Origin: Chryseobacterium salipaludis
GTDB taxonomy: Bacteria > Bacteroidota > Bacteroidia > Flavobacteriales > Weeksellaceae
Length of the DNA: 64,000 nucleotides
Direction: 5' to 3'
Assembly (NCBI RefSeq): GCF_022968825.1
Contig: NZ_JALHKS010000002.1
Span: forward strand, 124,001 to 188,000
The notes beneath the pieces were generated by a model. The model did not search any database. It was not told the origin of the DNA and saw nothing but the letters and a program-made list of their open reading frames with translations. Position numbers and translations under genes: made by a program. Positions 32,499 to 40,963 of this stretch are shown piece after piece; the stretch's first letter is position 1; every line of letters begins with the position of its first letter.

Positions 32499-33857
32499 TT
32501 ATTCAAAACTCATGGTCATCGGTAAATAAAACCGATACTTTACCGCTTTGCCTTTTTCCGTAGCTGGTGTCCAGGTAATATCTTTGGCGATGGCAGTAAC
32601 TGCTCTCACGGCTTCCTTATTAAAAGCTTCATCAGTACCGTCGACCTCGAAATCAGACATTTTTCCGTTTTCATCAATGGTGAAATATATTTTGGTGCTC
32701 ACAATTCCTTTTGTTGCTTTTAAAGCGGAGATGTCAAAATTACGCTGCAGCAGGGTACGAAACGCATTAATCCCGCCCGGGAATTGAGGCAAAAATCCTT
32801 CGCTTGGCGGCGGTGGTGGCGGAATAGGAGGAGCTGCGACCTCTTCACGCTGGCCGGGACGGATGGTATCCTGAGCGGTTATAACTGATTGCGTTTCTTT
32901 CAAAACAGATACTCTTTGTTCCTGTGTAATCAAGGCCGTTTCCGCAACTACAGTCAATTTTTCACTGTTATCGGTATGTGCAGGTGCGGGTGCTTTTGGT
33001 GGCGCGGTATGATGTACTTTCTTGTTGGCAAACAGAAAGCCTGTGACAATTACTGCAGGCAACAGTGCCCATTTTTTCAGGCCGGCGAACCGGGAATTGG
33101 ATGTGTTCATCATCGTAAATCTTTTTTTGATATGAATAAAATTAAAATGGTGTGTAAGGGTATGTACATTGCTGCCGGCAATATTTTGCAAAATAAGATC
33201 AGCATAAGCGGAAGCATTTTGTGTTTCAGTGAGCACCGCATCATCTGCCAGATATTCGTGATTCAGGAAGACAGCTTTCCGGTACAAATAAAGAAACGGA
33301 TTCCACCAGCTGACAATCAGCAATGATTCCAGTAAAAGTACGTCCAGTGAATGACGTTGTTGTACATGGCAATTTTCATGAAGCAAAATTTGCTCCTCGT
33401 GCTGACCATTTTTTAGCTGGTTTTGATTGAGATAAATTGTATTTAAAAAACTAAAAGGAGCGTGCGGAAAGTTCCCGATCATGACGCGGGTATTCCTGAA
33501 ATGGCTGATTTTTCCGCGTAACCGCACAATACGATACAGATTCACCACAAACCTTACCAGTAAAGAAAAGGTAACAACTCCCCACGCCGCCAATAATGCG
33601 TCCTTTATATCAAACATAAAAATGCTCTGATTTGCCCCGGCGGCCTGCAGCAACACCGGAGCACCGACAAATAAACCGGTTCCGGCTTCGGCTTTCAGCT
33701 GCGGTATCGTAATGAATGGCATGATGTAAGCCAGTACTAATGTTACCAGTAAATAAAAGCGGCGTACCTGCAGCATTCTCTCCTTTTGCAAAAGCAGAAA
33801 ATACACAACCAGAAAGAGACCGCTCGCTACAATGATTTTTATAACATAGGTTTCCAT
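32499..33857 (-). CDS. M56 (BlaR1/MecR1-like) membrane peptidase fused to a TonB C-terminal domain
   Basis: 452 residues. Three to four N-terminal helices surround the cytoplasmic gluzincin site HENCH (160-164) with Glu201 in NHEYLADDAVL. Another helix near 265-280 leads to a periplasmic linker with PPIPPPPPPSEG. The end (about 350-450: FPGGINAFRTLLQRNFDI, STKIYFTIDENGKMSDFEV) is a TonB C-terminal domain instead of the penicillin-binding domain of BlaR1. The pair with BlaI suggests an envelope signal that activates the peptidase, which then inactivates BlaI. What the TonB domain contacts is unknown. Confidence 0.88.
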   Translation of the reverse strand: METYVIKIIVASGLFLVVYFLLLQKERMLQVRRFYLLVTLVLAYIMPFITIPQLKAEAGTGLFVGAPVLLQAAGANQSIFMFDIKDALLAAWGVVTFSLLVRFVVNLYRIVRLRGKISHFRNTRVMIGNFPHAPFSFLNTIYLNQNQLKNGQHEEQILLHENCHVQQRHSLDVLLLESLLIVSWWNPFLYLYRKAVFLNHEYLADDAVLTETQNASAYADLILQNIAGSNVHTLTHHFNFIHIKKRFTMMNTSNSRFAGLKKWALLPAVIVTGFLFANKKVHHTAPPKAPAPAHTDNSEKLTVVAETALITQEQRVSVLKETQSVITAQDTIRPGQREEVAAPPIPPPPPPSEGFLPQFPGGINAFRTLLQRNFDISALKATKGIVSTKIYFTIDENGKMSDFEVDGTDEAFNKEAVRAVTAIAKDITWTPATEKGKAVKYRFYLPMTMSFE

Positions 33858-33860
33858 ACG

Positions 33861-34229
33861 CTACCTTTTAATCTGATGATCAATAATGTCCCGCAATTCT
33901 TTGAGCTGATCTTGGCTCAACTGCTGGCTGCCGGTAAAAAATGACGCAAACTGCGATACGGACGAATTAAAAAAGCGGTCAATCATCGAATTCATTTCCT
34001 CCCCGAAATAAGTTTCCTTGCTAATCATCGGACTGTACTCCCGGGAGTTTCCGTACAATTTGTAATTGATGGCACCTTTACTGTGCATCCGCTTCAATAA
34101 AGTAGCTACAGTCGTAGAGGCGGGTTTCGGTTCCGGATAGGCTTCCAGAATATCTTTCATAAAAGCTGTTCCGCGAGACCAAATAATCTCCATTAATTCC
34201 AGTTCTGATTCCGTTAGTTTGATTTTCAT
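33861..34229 (-). CDS. BlaI/MecI/CopY family repressor
   Basis: 122 residues. Winged helix KLTESELELMEIIWSRGTAF, then STTVATLLKRMHSKGAINYK (recognition helix and wing) and a C-terminal dimerisation region containing DRFFNSSVSQFASFF. Three bases separate it from the M56 gene, so the repressor and its likely protease form an operon. A perfect TCTACA-AA-TGTAGA palindrome overlaps its own -7 element. Confidence 0.92.
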   Translation of the reverse strand: MKIKLTESELELMEIIWSRGTAFMKDILEAYPEPKPASTTVATLLKRMHSKGAINYKLYGNSREYSPMISKETYFGEEMNSMIDRFFNSSVSQFASFFTGSQQLSQDQLKELRDIIDHQIKR

Positions 34230-34250
34230 ATCTACAATATCACACTTATC

Positions 34251-34264
34251 TCTACAAATGTAGA
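34251..34264. promoter_or_regulatory. BlaI-type operator over the blaI -7 element
   Basis: TCTACAAATGTAGA is a perfect palindrome (arms TCTACA / TGTAGA) like the TACA-TGTA sites of BlaI/MecI. The minus-strand -7 element TACATTTG (34255-34262) lies inside it. A half site TCTACA is at 34231-34236. Confidence 0.75.
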
Positions 34265-34308
34265 ATTAATTTTGAAATATAGTGCATTTTTACGATTTAA
34301 TATTGCAT

Positions 34309-34320
34309 ATTTGTACAAAT
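34309..34320. promoter_or_regulatory. Palindrome ATTTGTACAAAT, possible second operator
   Basis: A perfect 12-bp palindrome upstream of the GLPGLI gene containing TGTACA. It may be a second BlaI-family site or a -7 region element. Confidence 0.4.
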
Positions 34321-34373
34321 CTGCCCAGTACAATGGCCTTGTTTTACTATTACTTCACAATAATCCAATTTTT

Positions 34374-35183
34374 ATGATGAAAACCACTTTTACCTTCTCC
34401 GCTCTTTTCCTCATCGGTTTCCTGGGTGCACAGCATAAAATCTTTGTTTATGAACTGAGCTTTAAACTGAAAAAAGACAGTTTACAAACAGCCACCACTC
34501 TGCTCGATGTGGAAAATTTAACATCGATATTCAGAACGGAGCAGCAAAGAGAAGTGGACTCCATCAATTATAAAACAGGTGTCAACCGCTCTTTATCTTC
34601 CGGCTTCGAAAATAAGTTTACCGTCACCAAAGACCTGGCTACCGATACAACGATTAAAATCATTGACAATCTGCATGATCATTATGCGCTGCCCATTGAG
34701 GAAAAACTGCACTGGACCATACTGTCTGACACAAAAAAAATCGGAGAGATCACCTGCCAGAAGGCTAAGGTGGGCTATGGCGGAAGAAACTGGGAAGCCT
34801 GCTTTGCGCCGGAAATCCCTGTGCAGGACGGGCCTTATGTTTTCAGAGGATTACCCGGTTTAATCATAGAAATCATGGACAGCGATCTGGATTACCACTT
34901 TTCACTGAAAGAAATCAGAAACACAGCGGGACATATTCCGACCACCGCAAAACCATTTAAAATCAACTGGAAGCAATTTAAAAAGCTGGCTACCGAATAT
35001 TACAATGACCCCTTTAAAAATATGAAACCAAACTCAGCGGGGTTATCTGCTAAAATAAGATACGTCGATGATAAAGGGAATGTTTTGGAACCGAACTTTC
35101 AGCAATGGACCGTCGATGCACAAAAAGCAATAAGAGCGCACAATAACCCGATTGAGTTAAACCATAAGATTGATTATAAATAA
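34374..35183 (+). CDS. GLPGLI family protein
   Basis: 269 residues from the double ATG at 34374/34377; the longer frame from 34272 covers the operator region. A signal peptide (TFTFSALFLIGFLGA) is followed by the family body with YVFRGLPGLIIEIMD, the motif that names the GLPGLI family (TIGR01200), restricted to Bacteroidota and exported. Function unknown. It is divergent from the BlaI/M56-TonB operon and shares its operator region, so it may be a target of that signalling pair. Confidence 0.88.
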   Translation: MMKTTFTFSALFLIGFLGAQHKIFVYELSFKLKKDSLQTATTLLDVENLTSIFRTEQQREVDSINYKTGVNRSLSSGFENKFTVTKDLATDTTIKIIDNLHDHYALPIEEKLHWTILSDTKKIGEITCQKAKVGYGGRNWEACFAPEIPVQDGPYVFRGLPGLIIEIMDSDLDYHFSLKEIRNTAGHIPTTAKPFKINWKQFKKLATEYYNDPFKNMKPNSAGLSAKIRYVDDKGNVLEPNFQQWTVDAQKAIRAHNNPIELNHKIDYK

Positions 35184-35285
35184 AAAAACACAAACCGTTG
35201 TTCTTTAAATATAAATTTATAAAGAGTTAGCTTCCGTACGGAATATTTTTTGTTACTGCTGTATTTATTAATAAAAAACAATTCT

Positions 35286-36515
35286 ATGAAAACGCTGCTG
35301 CTCCTTACCCTCGCTTTAATCACCTCCCAGTGCCAGACACCACCCGTTGCCAACGATGATCCCGCCCCGCCGCCGGGACAGTCGGCCGGATTGCCAAACC
35401 CCGAAACAGCCAATAAAAACGCGCCCGATTATCAGCCTGCTTTTGCCGGGCAAACACGCGCACAAGGCTTGAAAACACAGACGCCTTACACATCGGAAGT
35501 CATTAACAGTGACCTGCAAAAACCCTGGGGAATCATCAATCTGCCGGACGGCCGTTTTTTGGTAACACAAAAAAATGGCACCATGATCGTTCTGAATACA
35601 GCCGGCCAAAAAACCACAGAAGTGAAAGGTTTTCCGGCCGTCGACAGCAAAGGCCAGGGCGGTTTACTGGATGTAGCCCTGGATCCAGATTTTGCCACAA
35701 ACAGAATGATTTACTGGAGCTTTTCGGAACCTGTGCAAGGCGGCAACCATACTGCGGTAGGAAAAGGCAGATTATCCGGTGACGAAAAAATGGTTGAAAA
35801 TCCTGTTGTTATTTTCAGAGCCACCCCCACGTACGATGGCAAACTGCACTACGGCAGCCGGCTGGCTTTTGCAGCCGATGGAAATCTGTTCGTGAGCACC
35901 GGCGAACGTTCAGATCTGGAAACAAGACCTCTGGCGCAAAATACCACCGCTTATCTGGGTAAAGTTTTAAAAATCACCAAAGACGGCAAACCTGCGCCCG
36001 GCAATCCGTTCGTAGGAAACAGCCAGTATCAGCCGGAGATTTATTCTTACGGACACCGGAACCCTCAGGGATTGGCTATCGATGAGAAAGGCCAGCTCTG
36101 GGAAGCAGAAATGGGCCCTAAAGGCGGCGATGAAGTAAACCTGATCCAGCCCGGCAAGAATTACGGCTGGGGCGATGTATCTTACGGTTTGGAATACAGC
36201 GGCCAGAAGGTGGGCGCCGGCATCCAGCAGAAAGCCGGAACCGAACAACCGGTGTATTACTGGGATCCATCGGTTTCGATGAGCGGCATCACCTTTTATA
36301 CAGGAACTATCGGTGAATGGAAAAACAATATGTTCCTCGGTTGCCTGGGTGGCGAGAAAATTATTCGCCTGAAACTGGAAAATAACAAAGTGGCCGGTGA
36401 AGAATGGTTGCTCGCTGATAAAGGCGAACGTTTTCGGGATGTCCTGAACGGCAAAGACGGGAACCTCTATGCTATTACCGACAGCGGGAAACTCTACCGC
36501 ATTTCTAAAAAGTAA
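35286..36515 (+). CDS. PQQ-dependent sugar dehydrogenase (Asd/YliI type) lipoprotein
   Basis: 409 residues from the ATG at 35286. The signal peptide ends with Cys near position 17 (LITSQC), followed by a Pro-rich linker. The six-bladed propeller has LQKPWGIINLPDGRFLVTQK, GGLLDVALDPDF, LHYGSRLAFAADGNLFVSTG, YGHRNPQGLAIDEKGQLWEA and GGDEVNLIQPGKNYGWG. These motifs define the soluble aldose sugar dehydrogenase family that uses PQQ in the periplasm. No PQQ biosynthesis genes are in the window, so the cofactor may come from elsewhere. Confidence 0.9.
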   Translation: MKTLLLLTLALITSQCQTPPVANDDPAPPPGQSAGLPNPETANKNAPDYQPAFAGQTRAQGLKTQTPYTSEVINSDLQKPWGIINLPDGRFLVTQKNGTMIVLNTAGQKTTEVKGFPAVDSKGQGGLLDVALDPDFATNRMIYWSFSEPVQGGNHTAVGKGRLSGDEKMVENPVVIFRATPTYDGKLHYGSRLAFAADGNLFVSTGERSDLETRPLAQNTTAYLGKVLKITKDGKPAPGNPFVGNSQYQPEIYSYGHRNPQGLAIDEKGQLWEAEMGPKGGDEVNLIQPGKNYGWGDVSYGLEYSGQKVGAGIQQKAGTEQPVYYWDPSVSMSGITFYTGTIGEWKNNMFLGCLGGEKIIRLKLENNKVAGEEWLLADKGERFRDVLNGKDGNLYAITDSGKLYRISKK

Positions 36516-36518
36516 TAA

Positions 36519-37028
36519 TTACCTGGTCAGATACACAAGTTCACCCGGAAAATCATCCTCCAGGTCGAGCAGGCGCTGCGCCTTCTTCGTTTTCTCCAGC
36601 AAAGGTCCGACAAAGAAATTCTTTTCAAAAAACTGACGGTGAATGCCCGGCAACATTTCGAGAAAGAATTCGCGCCCAACCTGGTTATTGTGCAGATCCA
36701 TCTTGGTTTCCAGTGGTTTGTTGGGAAAGAGTTCTTCATGGAGATCCGTCATCCGGCGGCAGTAATCCAGTGCTTTTTCGGGTGAGGAAATCTTGCTGCA
36801 GTACATCATAATCAGGCAACTCCACAAGGCATGGCGGAAGGCATTTCCCGGTCCGTTGCTGCCATGGGTTTTGGGAAAGTGCTTTTGTGCAATTGCGAAG
36901 GTCTGAATGGTGGCATACAAACCCATCAGTGAGAACAGCGGATGGGGAACCACGAGCCTCAGCAGTTTCATCAGCTTGCCAAAGCTTAAGGTGGAAAGCG
37001 TTGAAAATATAATCTTTAAAGTCCTCAT
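36519..37028 (-). CDS. DUF6973-like protein
   Basis: 169 residues from the ATG at 37028. Central motif NAFRHALWSCLIMMYC and a later MDLHNNQVGREFF match the pattern of small Bacteroidota proteins annotated as DUF6973. Conserved His, Asp and Asn suggest a metal or ligand site, but function is not known. Hydrophobic stretches near residues 30-55 may associate with membrane. Convergent with the sugar dehydrogenase (3-base gap); accD lies upstream on the same strand. Confidence 0.65.
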   Translation of the reverse strand: MRTLKIIFSTLSTLSFGKLMKLLRLVVPHPLFSLMGLYATIQTFAIAQKHFPKTHGSNGPGNAFRHALWSCLIMMYCSKISSPEKALDYCRRMTDLHEELFPNKPLETKMDLHNNQVGREFFLEMLPGIHRQFFEKNFFVGPLLEKTKKAQRLLDLEDDFPGELVYLTR

Positions 37029-37083
37029 AAAAAGAAATCCCACCCCTGTGCAGAGGTGAGATATATTTCAGGATGTTTTCTGG

Positions 37084-37935
37084 TTACGCGTGGCGCAACA
37101 GTTTTACAGTTTGCGAAACTTTCTCCCGGATTTCGGTACGCTTCACAATAAAGTCCACGAAGCCTTTTTCCTGCAGAAACTCCGAAGTCTGGAAACCTTC
37201 CGGCAAATCTTTCCCAATGGTTTCACGTATTACGCGCGGCCCGGCAAACCCAATCAGTGCGCCAGGCTCCGCCATGATAATATCTGCAGTCATGGCGAAC
37301 GAGGCGGTAATTCCACCAAAGGTAGGATCACACAGGTAAGCGATGTACAGCAAACCGGCTTCCGAAAGCTGCGCCAGTTTTGCCTGCACTTTGGCCAGCT
37401 GCATCAGCGAGTAGGTTGCTTCCTGCATACGCGCACCACCGGACTGGCAGATGATCATATACGGCAGTTTGTGCTCAATGCAATAGTCCACCGCACGGCG
37501 GATTTTTTCACCCATCACAGAACCCAGGGAACCTCCGATGAAACTAAAGTCCATGCAGGAAATCACCATTTTCTCGCCATTAACCGTACCGGTGGCATTC
37601 CGAATGGAATCGGTGAGTTTGGTTTTCGCTCTCACTTCCTTCAGGCGGTCGGTGTATGATTTAGTGTCTTTAAAGTGCAGCATATCCACACTTTCCACAT
37701 TGGCGTCCAGTTCTGTGAACTGGCCTTCATCAAACAGAATAGCAAAAAATTCGCGGCTGCCGATGCGCACATGAAACCCATCCTCCGGCGAAACATAATT
37801 GTTTTTTCTCAGTTCATCATGCTCGATGATTTTGCCTGTCGGCGTCTGATGCCAGAGTCCTTTCGGCACATCTTTTTTGTCTTCTGTGGAGGTGGTAATG
37901 TTCTGTGTTTTCCTTTTAAACCAGTCGAATGCCAT
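37084..37935 (-). CDS. accD: Acetyl-CoA carboxylase carboxyltransferase subunit beta
   Basis: 283 residues. Core motifs: the run starting [61 protein letters not shown] and GFAGPRVI. With AccA it moves the carboxyl group from biotin to acetyl-CoA, the first step of fatty-acid synthesis. The N-terminal zinc ribbon of the E. coli protein is present only as a remnant: residues 1-60 ([20 protein letters not shown]) contain no cysteine. It probably uses its own terminator, with a hairpin near 37040-37060. Confidence 0.96.
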   Translation of the reverse strand: MAFDWFKRKTQNITTSTEDKKDVPKGLWHQTPTGKIIEHDELRKNNYVSPEDGFHVRIGSREFFAILFDEGQFTELDANVESVDMLHFKDTKSYTDRLKEVRAKTKLTDSIRNATGTVNGEKMVISCMDFSFIGGSLGSVMGEKIRRAVDYCIEHKLPYMIICQSGGARMQEATYSLMQLAKVQAKLAQLSEAGLLYIAYLCDPTFGGITASFAMTADIIMAEPGALIGFAGPRVIRETIGKDLPEGFQTSEFLQEKGFVDFIVKRTEIREKVSQTVKLLRHA

Positions 37936-37955
37936 TTATTTTGCTTTTAAGTTTT

Positions 37956-37996
37956 AAAAGGCGGCTGTATCCTGAGAATACCTGCCGCCTTATTAT
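37956..37996 (-). terminator. Terminator of fbaA
   Basis: Stem AAGGCGGC / GCCGCCTT (37958-37965, 37984-37991), followed on the minus strand by TTTAAAAC. Confidence 0.75.
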
Positions 37997-38009
37997 TTTA
38001 AATTAATCT

Positions 38010-39077
38010 TTACAGTGTGCCAACGTTATTCAGGTCTTCGAACGCCTGAACCAAGCGGGTGCTGAATGTTTCTTCACCTTTGCGTACCCAAACGCGCGGA
38101 TCGTAGTATTTCTTGTTCGGTTTACCGTCGCCTTCCGGATTACCGATCTGCGTTTTCAGGTATTCACCTTTTTCGTTCATGTAATCACGAATGCCTTCGG
38201 TGTAAGCGAACTGAAGGTCTGTATCGATGTTCATCTTAATAACACCATAATCAATTGCCTCACGGATTTCTTCCAGGGAAGAACCCGAACCACCATGGAA
38301 CACAAAGTTCACCGGCTTCGCGCCCAGGTTGAATTTATCGGCAACATATTTCTGTGAGTTGTACAGAATCTTAGGTGTCAGTTTCACGTTGCCCGGTTTG
38401 TACACTCCGTGTACGTTTCCAAACGCCGCAGCTATCGTAAAATTAGGTGAAATTTGTTTTAGTCTTTCATATGCGTACGCTACCTCATCCGGCTGAGTGT
38501 ACAGTTTAGAAGAATCCACGCCGCTGTTATCCACACCGTCTTCTTCACCACCGGTAATTCCCAGTTCAATTTCCAGGGTCATCTCCATTTTTGCCATTCT
38601 TTCGAAATAACGGCAGGAAATATCCATATTTTCCTGAAGTGTTTCCTCGGATAAGTCCAGCATGTGCGAAGAGTACAGTGACTTCCCGGTTTGCTTGTAG
38701 AATTCCTCGTTGGCATCCATCAGGCCATCAATCCAGGGTAATAATTTTCTGGCGCAGTGGTCTGTATGAAGGATTACAGTCGCTCCGTATGCTTCGGCCA
38801 ATGTGTGAATGTGCTTGGCACCGGCCACAGCTCCGAGTACGGCAGCCGTCTGGCCCTCCCCTTTCAATCCTTTTCCTGCGTTGAAAGCAGCACCTCCATT
38901 GGAAAACTGGATGATTACCGGAGAATTCAGTTTTGCGGCGGTCTCCATCGTAGCGTTCACATTACTGGAACCAATCACGTTAACTGCCGGCAGGGCAAAC
39001 TTGTTTTCTTTGGCATACTCAAAAATATCGGTTACCATTTGTCCTGTGGCTACTCCGGCCGGAAACTTTCTACTCAT
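38010..39077 (-). CDS. fbaA: Class II fructose-bisphosphate aldolase
   Basis: 355 residues. Zinc-dependent aldolase of glycolysis and gluconeogenesis. Seen: FALPAVNVIGSSNVNATMETA, the zinc-ligand region ILHTDHCARKLLPWIDGLM, LEIELGITGGEEDGVDNSG, AAFGNVHGVYKPGNVKL, FVFHGGSGSS (zinc His and phosphate loop) and KMNIDTDLQFA. Length fits the class IIA (FbaA/yeast-like) group. Monocistronic; cytoplasmic. Confidence 0.97.
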   Translation of the reverse strand: MSRKFPAGVATGQMVTDIFEYAKENKFALPAVNVIGSSNVNATMETAAKLNSPVIIQFSNGGAAFNAGKGLKGEGQTAAVLGAVAGAKHIHTLAEAYGATVILHTDHCARKLLPWIDGLMDANEEFYKQTGKSLYSSHMLDLSEETLQENMDISCRYFERMAKMEMTLEIELGITGGEEDGVDNSGVDSSKLYTQPDEVAYAYERLKQISPNFTIAAAFGNVHGVYKPGNVKLTPKILYNSQKYVADKFNLGAKPVNFVFHGGSGSSLEEIREAIDYGVIKMNIDTDLQFAYTEGIRDYMNEKGEYLKTQIGNPEGDGKPNKKYYDPRVWVRKGEETFSTRLVQAFEDLNNVGTL

Positions 39078-39150
39078 GATTTGTAATTTTTATTAGATGT
39101 ATTTGTTACCGTTTTAGGCGGCGTAAAGTTAACGAAATTTTATGGTAATC

Positions 39151-40017
39151 TTAGTTACGCTTATCATTGCCCCAAAGCAGTTTCTGGCGAATGGTTTCAT
39201 AGAAACTCAGTTTCCGCGGATGAATCAGCCGGATGCGGAACGGAGCTTTGCGCAGGGTGATTTCCTGGTCGGTTTCCATGTGGAAGAGGCGTGAGTCCAG
39301 GGAAAGTGAATACTGCGGCACGCGGCTGCGCACGGTGAGCCTGATTTCCACATCGTCGTTCACGATCAGCGGGCGCACGTTCAGGTTATGCGGTGCAATC
39401 GGCGTGATCACAAAATTGGCGTTATCCGGTGTAATAATCGGTCCGCCGCAGCTCAGTGAATACGCCGTGGAGCCGGTGGGTGTGGAGATGATCAGGCCAT
39501 CGCCCCAGAAGGTGTTCAGGAATTCGCCGTTGATGTATGATTCCACGGTGATCATGGCGGTAGTTTCCTTTCGGGAAATCGTCAGGTCGTTTAAGGCATA
39601 AGGAAAAAAAGAAGAACCGTCCGGCAAGACCGTTTCGATGACGGACCGCTCACTGATTTTCATTTCATTTTTAAGAATCGCATCCAACTCCTGAAAAACC
39701 TCTTCTTTGGTAAAGCTTGCCAGAAACCCGAGCCGCCCCGTGTTCACGCCGACCACCGGAATACCGAGGTCCTGCACATATAAAAGCGAATTCACAATGG
39801 TTCCGTCGCCGCCGAAAGTAAAAAAGTAATCCACGCCAAAATCCCGCAGTTCCTCACGCGTGCCGAAAGTCCGGAAGTCCCGGGAAAACTGCATGTCCTG
39901 CGCCATCTGGCGATACAGCAAGGCTTCTACTCCACGCTTCTGCAGCTCAGAAACCACTTTGCTCAGATACAGAAATGTATCCAGATCTTTCTTTTGTGAA
40001 TAAATCGCTGCTTTCAT
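39151..40017 (-). CDS. nadK: NAD kinase
   Basis: 288 residues from the third of three consecutive ATG codons (40015-40023). It phosphorylates NAD to NADP. Motifs: FTFGGDGTIVNS (GGDG), NTGRLGFLASF, LNDLTISR and the substrate loop TPTGSTAYSLSCGGPI. The most upstream ATG overlaps the stop of the CBS-domain gene by one base, so the two are cotranscribed, an arrangement common in Flavobacteriia. Confidence 0.96.
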   Translation of the reverse strand: MKAAIYSQKKDLDTFLYLSKVVSELQKRGVEALLYRQMAQDMQFSRDFRTFGTREELRDFGVDYFFTFGGDGTIVNSLLYVQDLGIPVVGVNTGRLGFLASFTKEEVFQELDAILKNEMKISERSVIETVLPDGSSFFPYALNDLTISRKETTAMITVESYINGEFLNTFWGDGLIISTPTGSTAYSLSCGGPIITPDNANFVITPIAPHNLNVRPLIVNDDVEIRLTVRSRVPQYSLSLDSRLFHMETDQEITLRKAPFRIRLIHPRKLSFYETIRQKLLWGNDKRN

Positions 40018-40022
40018 CATCA

Positions 40023-40676
40023 TTAAAATTCCAGAAACTTCTGAAAGAAGCCAAACCGGTCTTTCAGCAGATCTTCTTTTTCGTCATTATAATATTTATA
40101 CACAACGGTGTAACCATAGCGCTCAAAAGTTTCATCGATTGAGCTCAGATTATTGCTGCTGATTTTAAGTGTAATCTGCACGTCTTCCCCGACAAAATCA
40201 CTGATGTAGCAGCCGTATATTTTAGAGTTGTTGGATTCCACAATTTTGCAGACCTCCGTCATGGTGTAATTTTTTTCATGAATCTGCACCACCAGCATGG
40301 CACCGGTTTCCGAAAAAAGCGGATAGCGCGCAAACTCCGCAAAGAGATCATCGCAGGAAAGATAGCCCAGATATTTCTCCTCACCGTTCAGCACCGGGAT
40401 CACATTACTGCTGAAGATATGGAAAAGCTTCACCGCTTCCAGTAGCGCCAGATCTTCGGACAGGGCAAATTTCTCATAGTGCATTTCCAGGCTGGAGAGC
40501 AATCCTTCCGGGCTTTCTTCCAGAAAAGACTGGCTCAGCGCACCGAGATACACTTCATCTTCCGTTATAAAAACATGTGAGTACCCGAATTCCTTGGCAA
40601 CCTCATTGGCATACTCAATAGAATCGGCCGGACTGAACGCCGGATAGTCTTTGGAAATATATTCTCGGATAAACAT
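40023..40676 (-). CDS. CBS-domain protein
   Basis: 217 residues. Two CBS-like modules at about 15-75 and 80-130 (SHVFITEDEVYLGAL, VIPVLNGEEKYLGYL), then an ACT-like C-terminal part (MLVVQIHEKNYTMTEVCKIV, DVQITLKISSNN). Such stand-alone proteins bind adenine nucleotides and regulate partners. Directly upstream of nadK and overlapping it, so a regulatory link to NAD(P) level is plausible but unproven. A -7 element ends 4 bases before its ATG. Confidence 0.82.
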   Translation of the reverse strand: MFIREYISKDYPAFSPADSIEYANEVAKEFGYSHVFITEDEVYLGALSQSFLEESPEGLLSSLEMHYEKFALSEDLALLEAVKLFHIFSSNVIPVLNGEEKYLGYLSCDDLFAEFARYPLFSETGAMLVVQIHEKNYTMTEVCKIVESNNSKIYGCYISDFVGEDVQITLKISSNNLSSIDETFERYGYTVVYKYYNDEKEDLLKDRFGFFQKFLEF

Positions 40677-40680
40677 CAGC

Positions 40681-40688
40681 CAAATTTA
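40681..40688 (-). promoter_or_regulatory. -7 element of the CBS-nadK operon, leaderless start
   Basis: Minus-strand TAAATTTG, then GCTG, then ATG; a TTTG on the minus strand (40713-40716) lies 24 bases upstream. Confidence 0.62.
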
Positions 40689-40740
40689 GCAAAATAAAAA
40701 AGACAGTGAAGGCAAAAGAACTCTTGTCACTAAAAAATGT

Positions 40741-40773
40741 TTTGGTTGGTATGATATAATTTATATATCTTTG
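40741..40773 (+). promoter_or_regulatory. Strong promoter of a putative small RNA
   Basis: TTTG (40741-40744), 21 bases, TATCTTTG (40766-40773). It reads away from the CBS-nadK operon and is not followed by a gene on the + strand. Confidence 0.7.
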
Positions 40774-40776
40774 TAG

Positions 40777-40848
40777 CCTTTCATTTTTACTTTTTATTAG
40801 ATTTATTTAAATCGCTGCACTTTCGGGTGCGGTGGTTTTTTTTATTTT
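40777..40848 (+). ncRNA. Putative small RNA, about 70 nt
   Basis: It lies between a consensus promoter and a strong terminator hairpin (arms 40809-40820 and 40827-40838, then T8). The arms contain three pairs that are G.U in + strand RNA but A.C in minus-strand RNA, so the hairpin is only sound if the + strand is transcribed. No start codon with a sensible frame lies in between. The 5' half is U-rich and unstructured. No known RNA family recognised. Confidence 0.55.
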
Positions 40849-40963
40849 AAAGCGCTTCGATTTTATTTTTCTATTGCCGTCCATGGTTGCACAACCTTCC
40901 AATGAACAACGGAGCAGATAGGCTTTGAACAAAAAGCTCTCCTTTTCTAAAATATCTTTAAGA

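Noticed and set aside
32324-32506. 60-codon open frame on the minus strand downstream of the M56-TonB gene
   Set aside because: It spans two terminator hairpins and has no family-like sequence or promoter.
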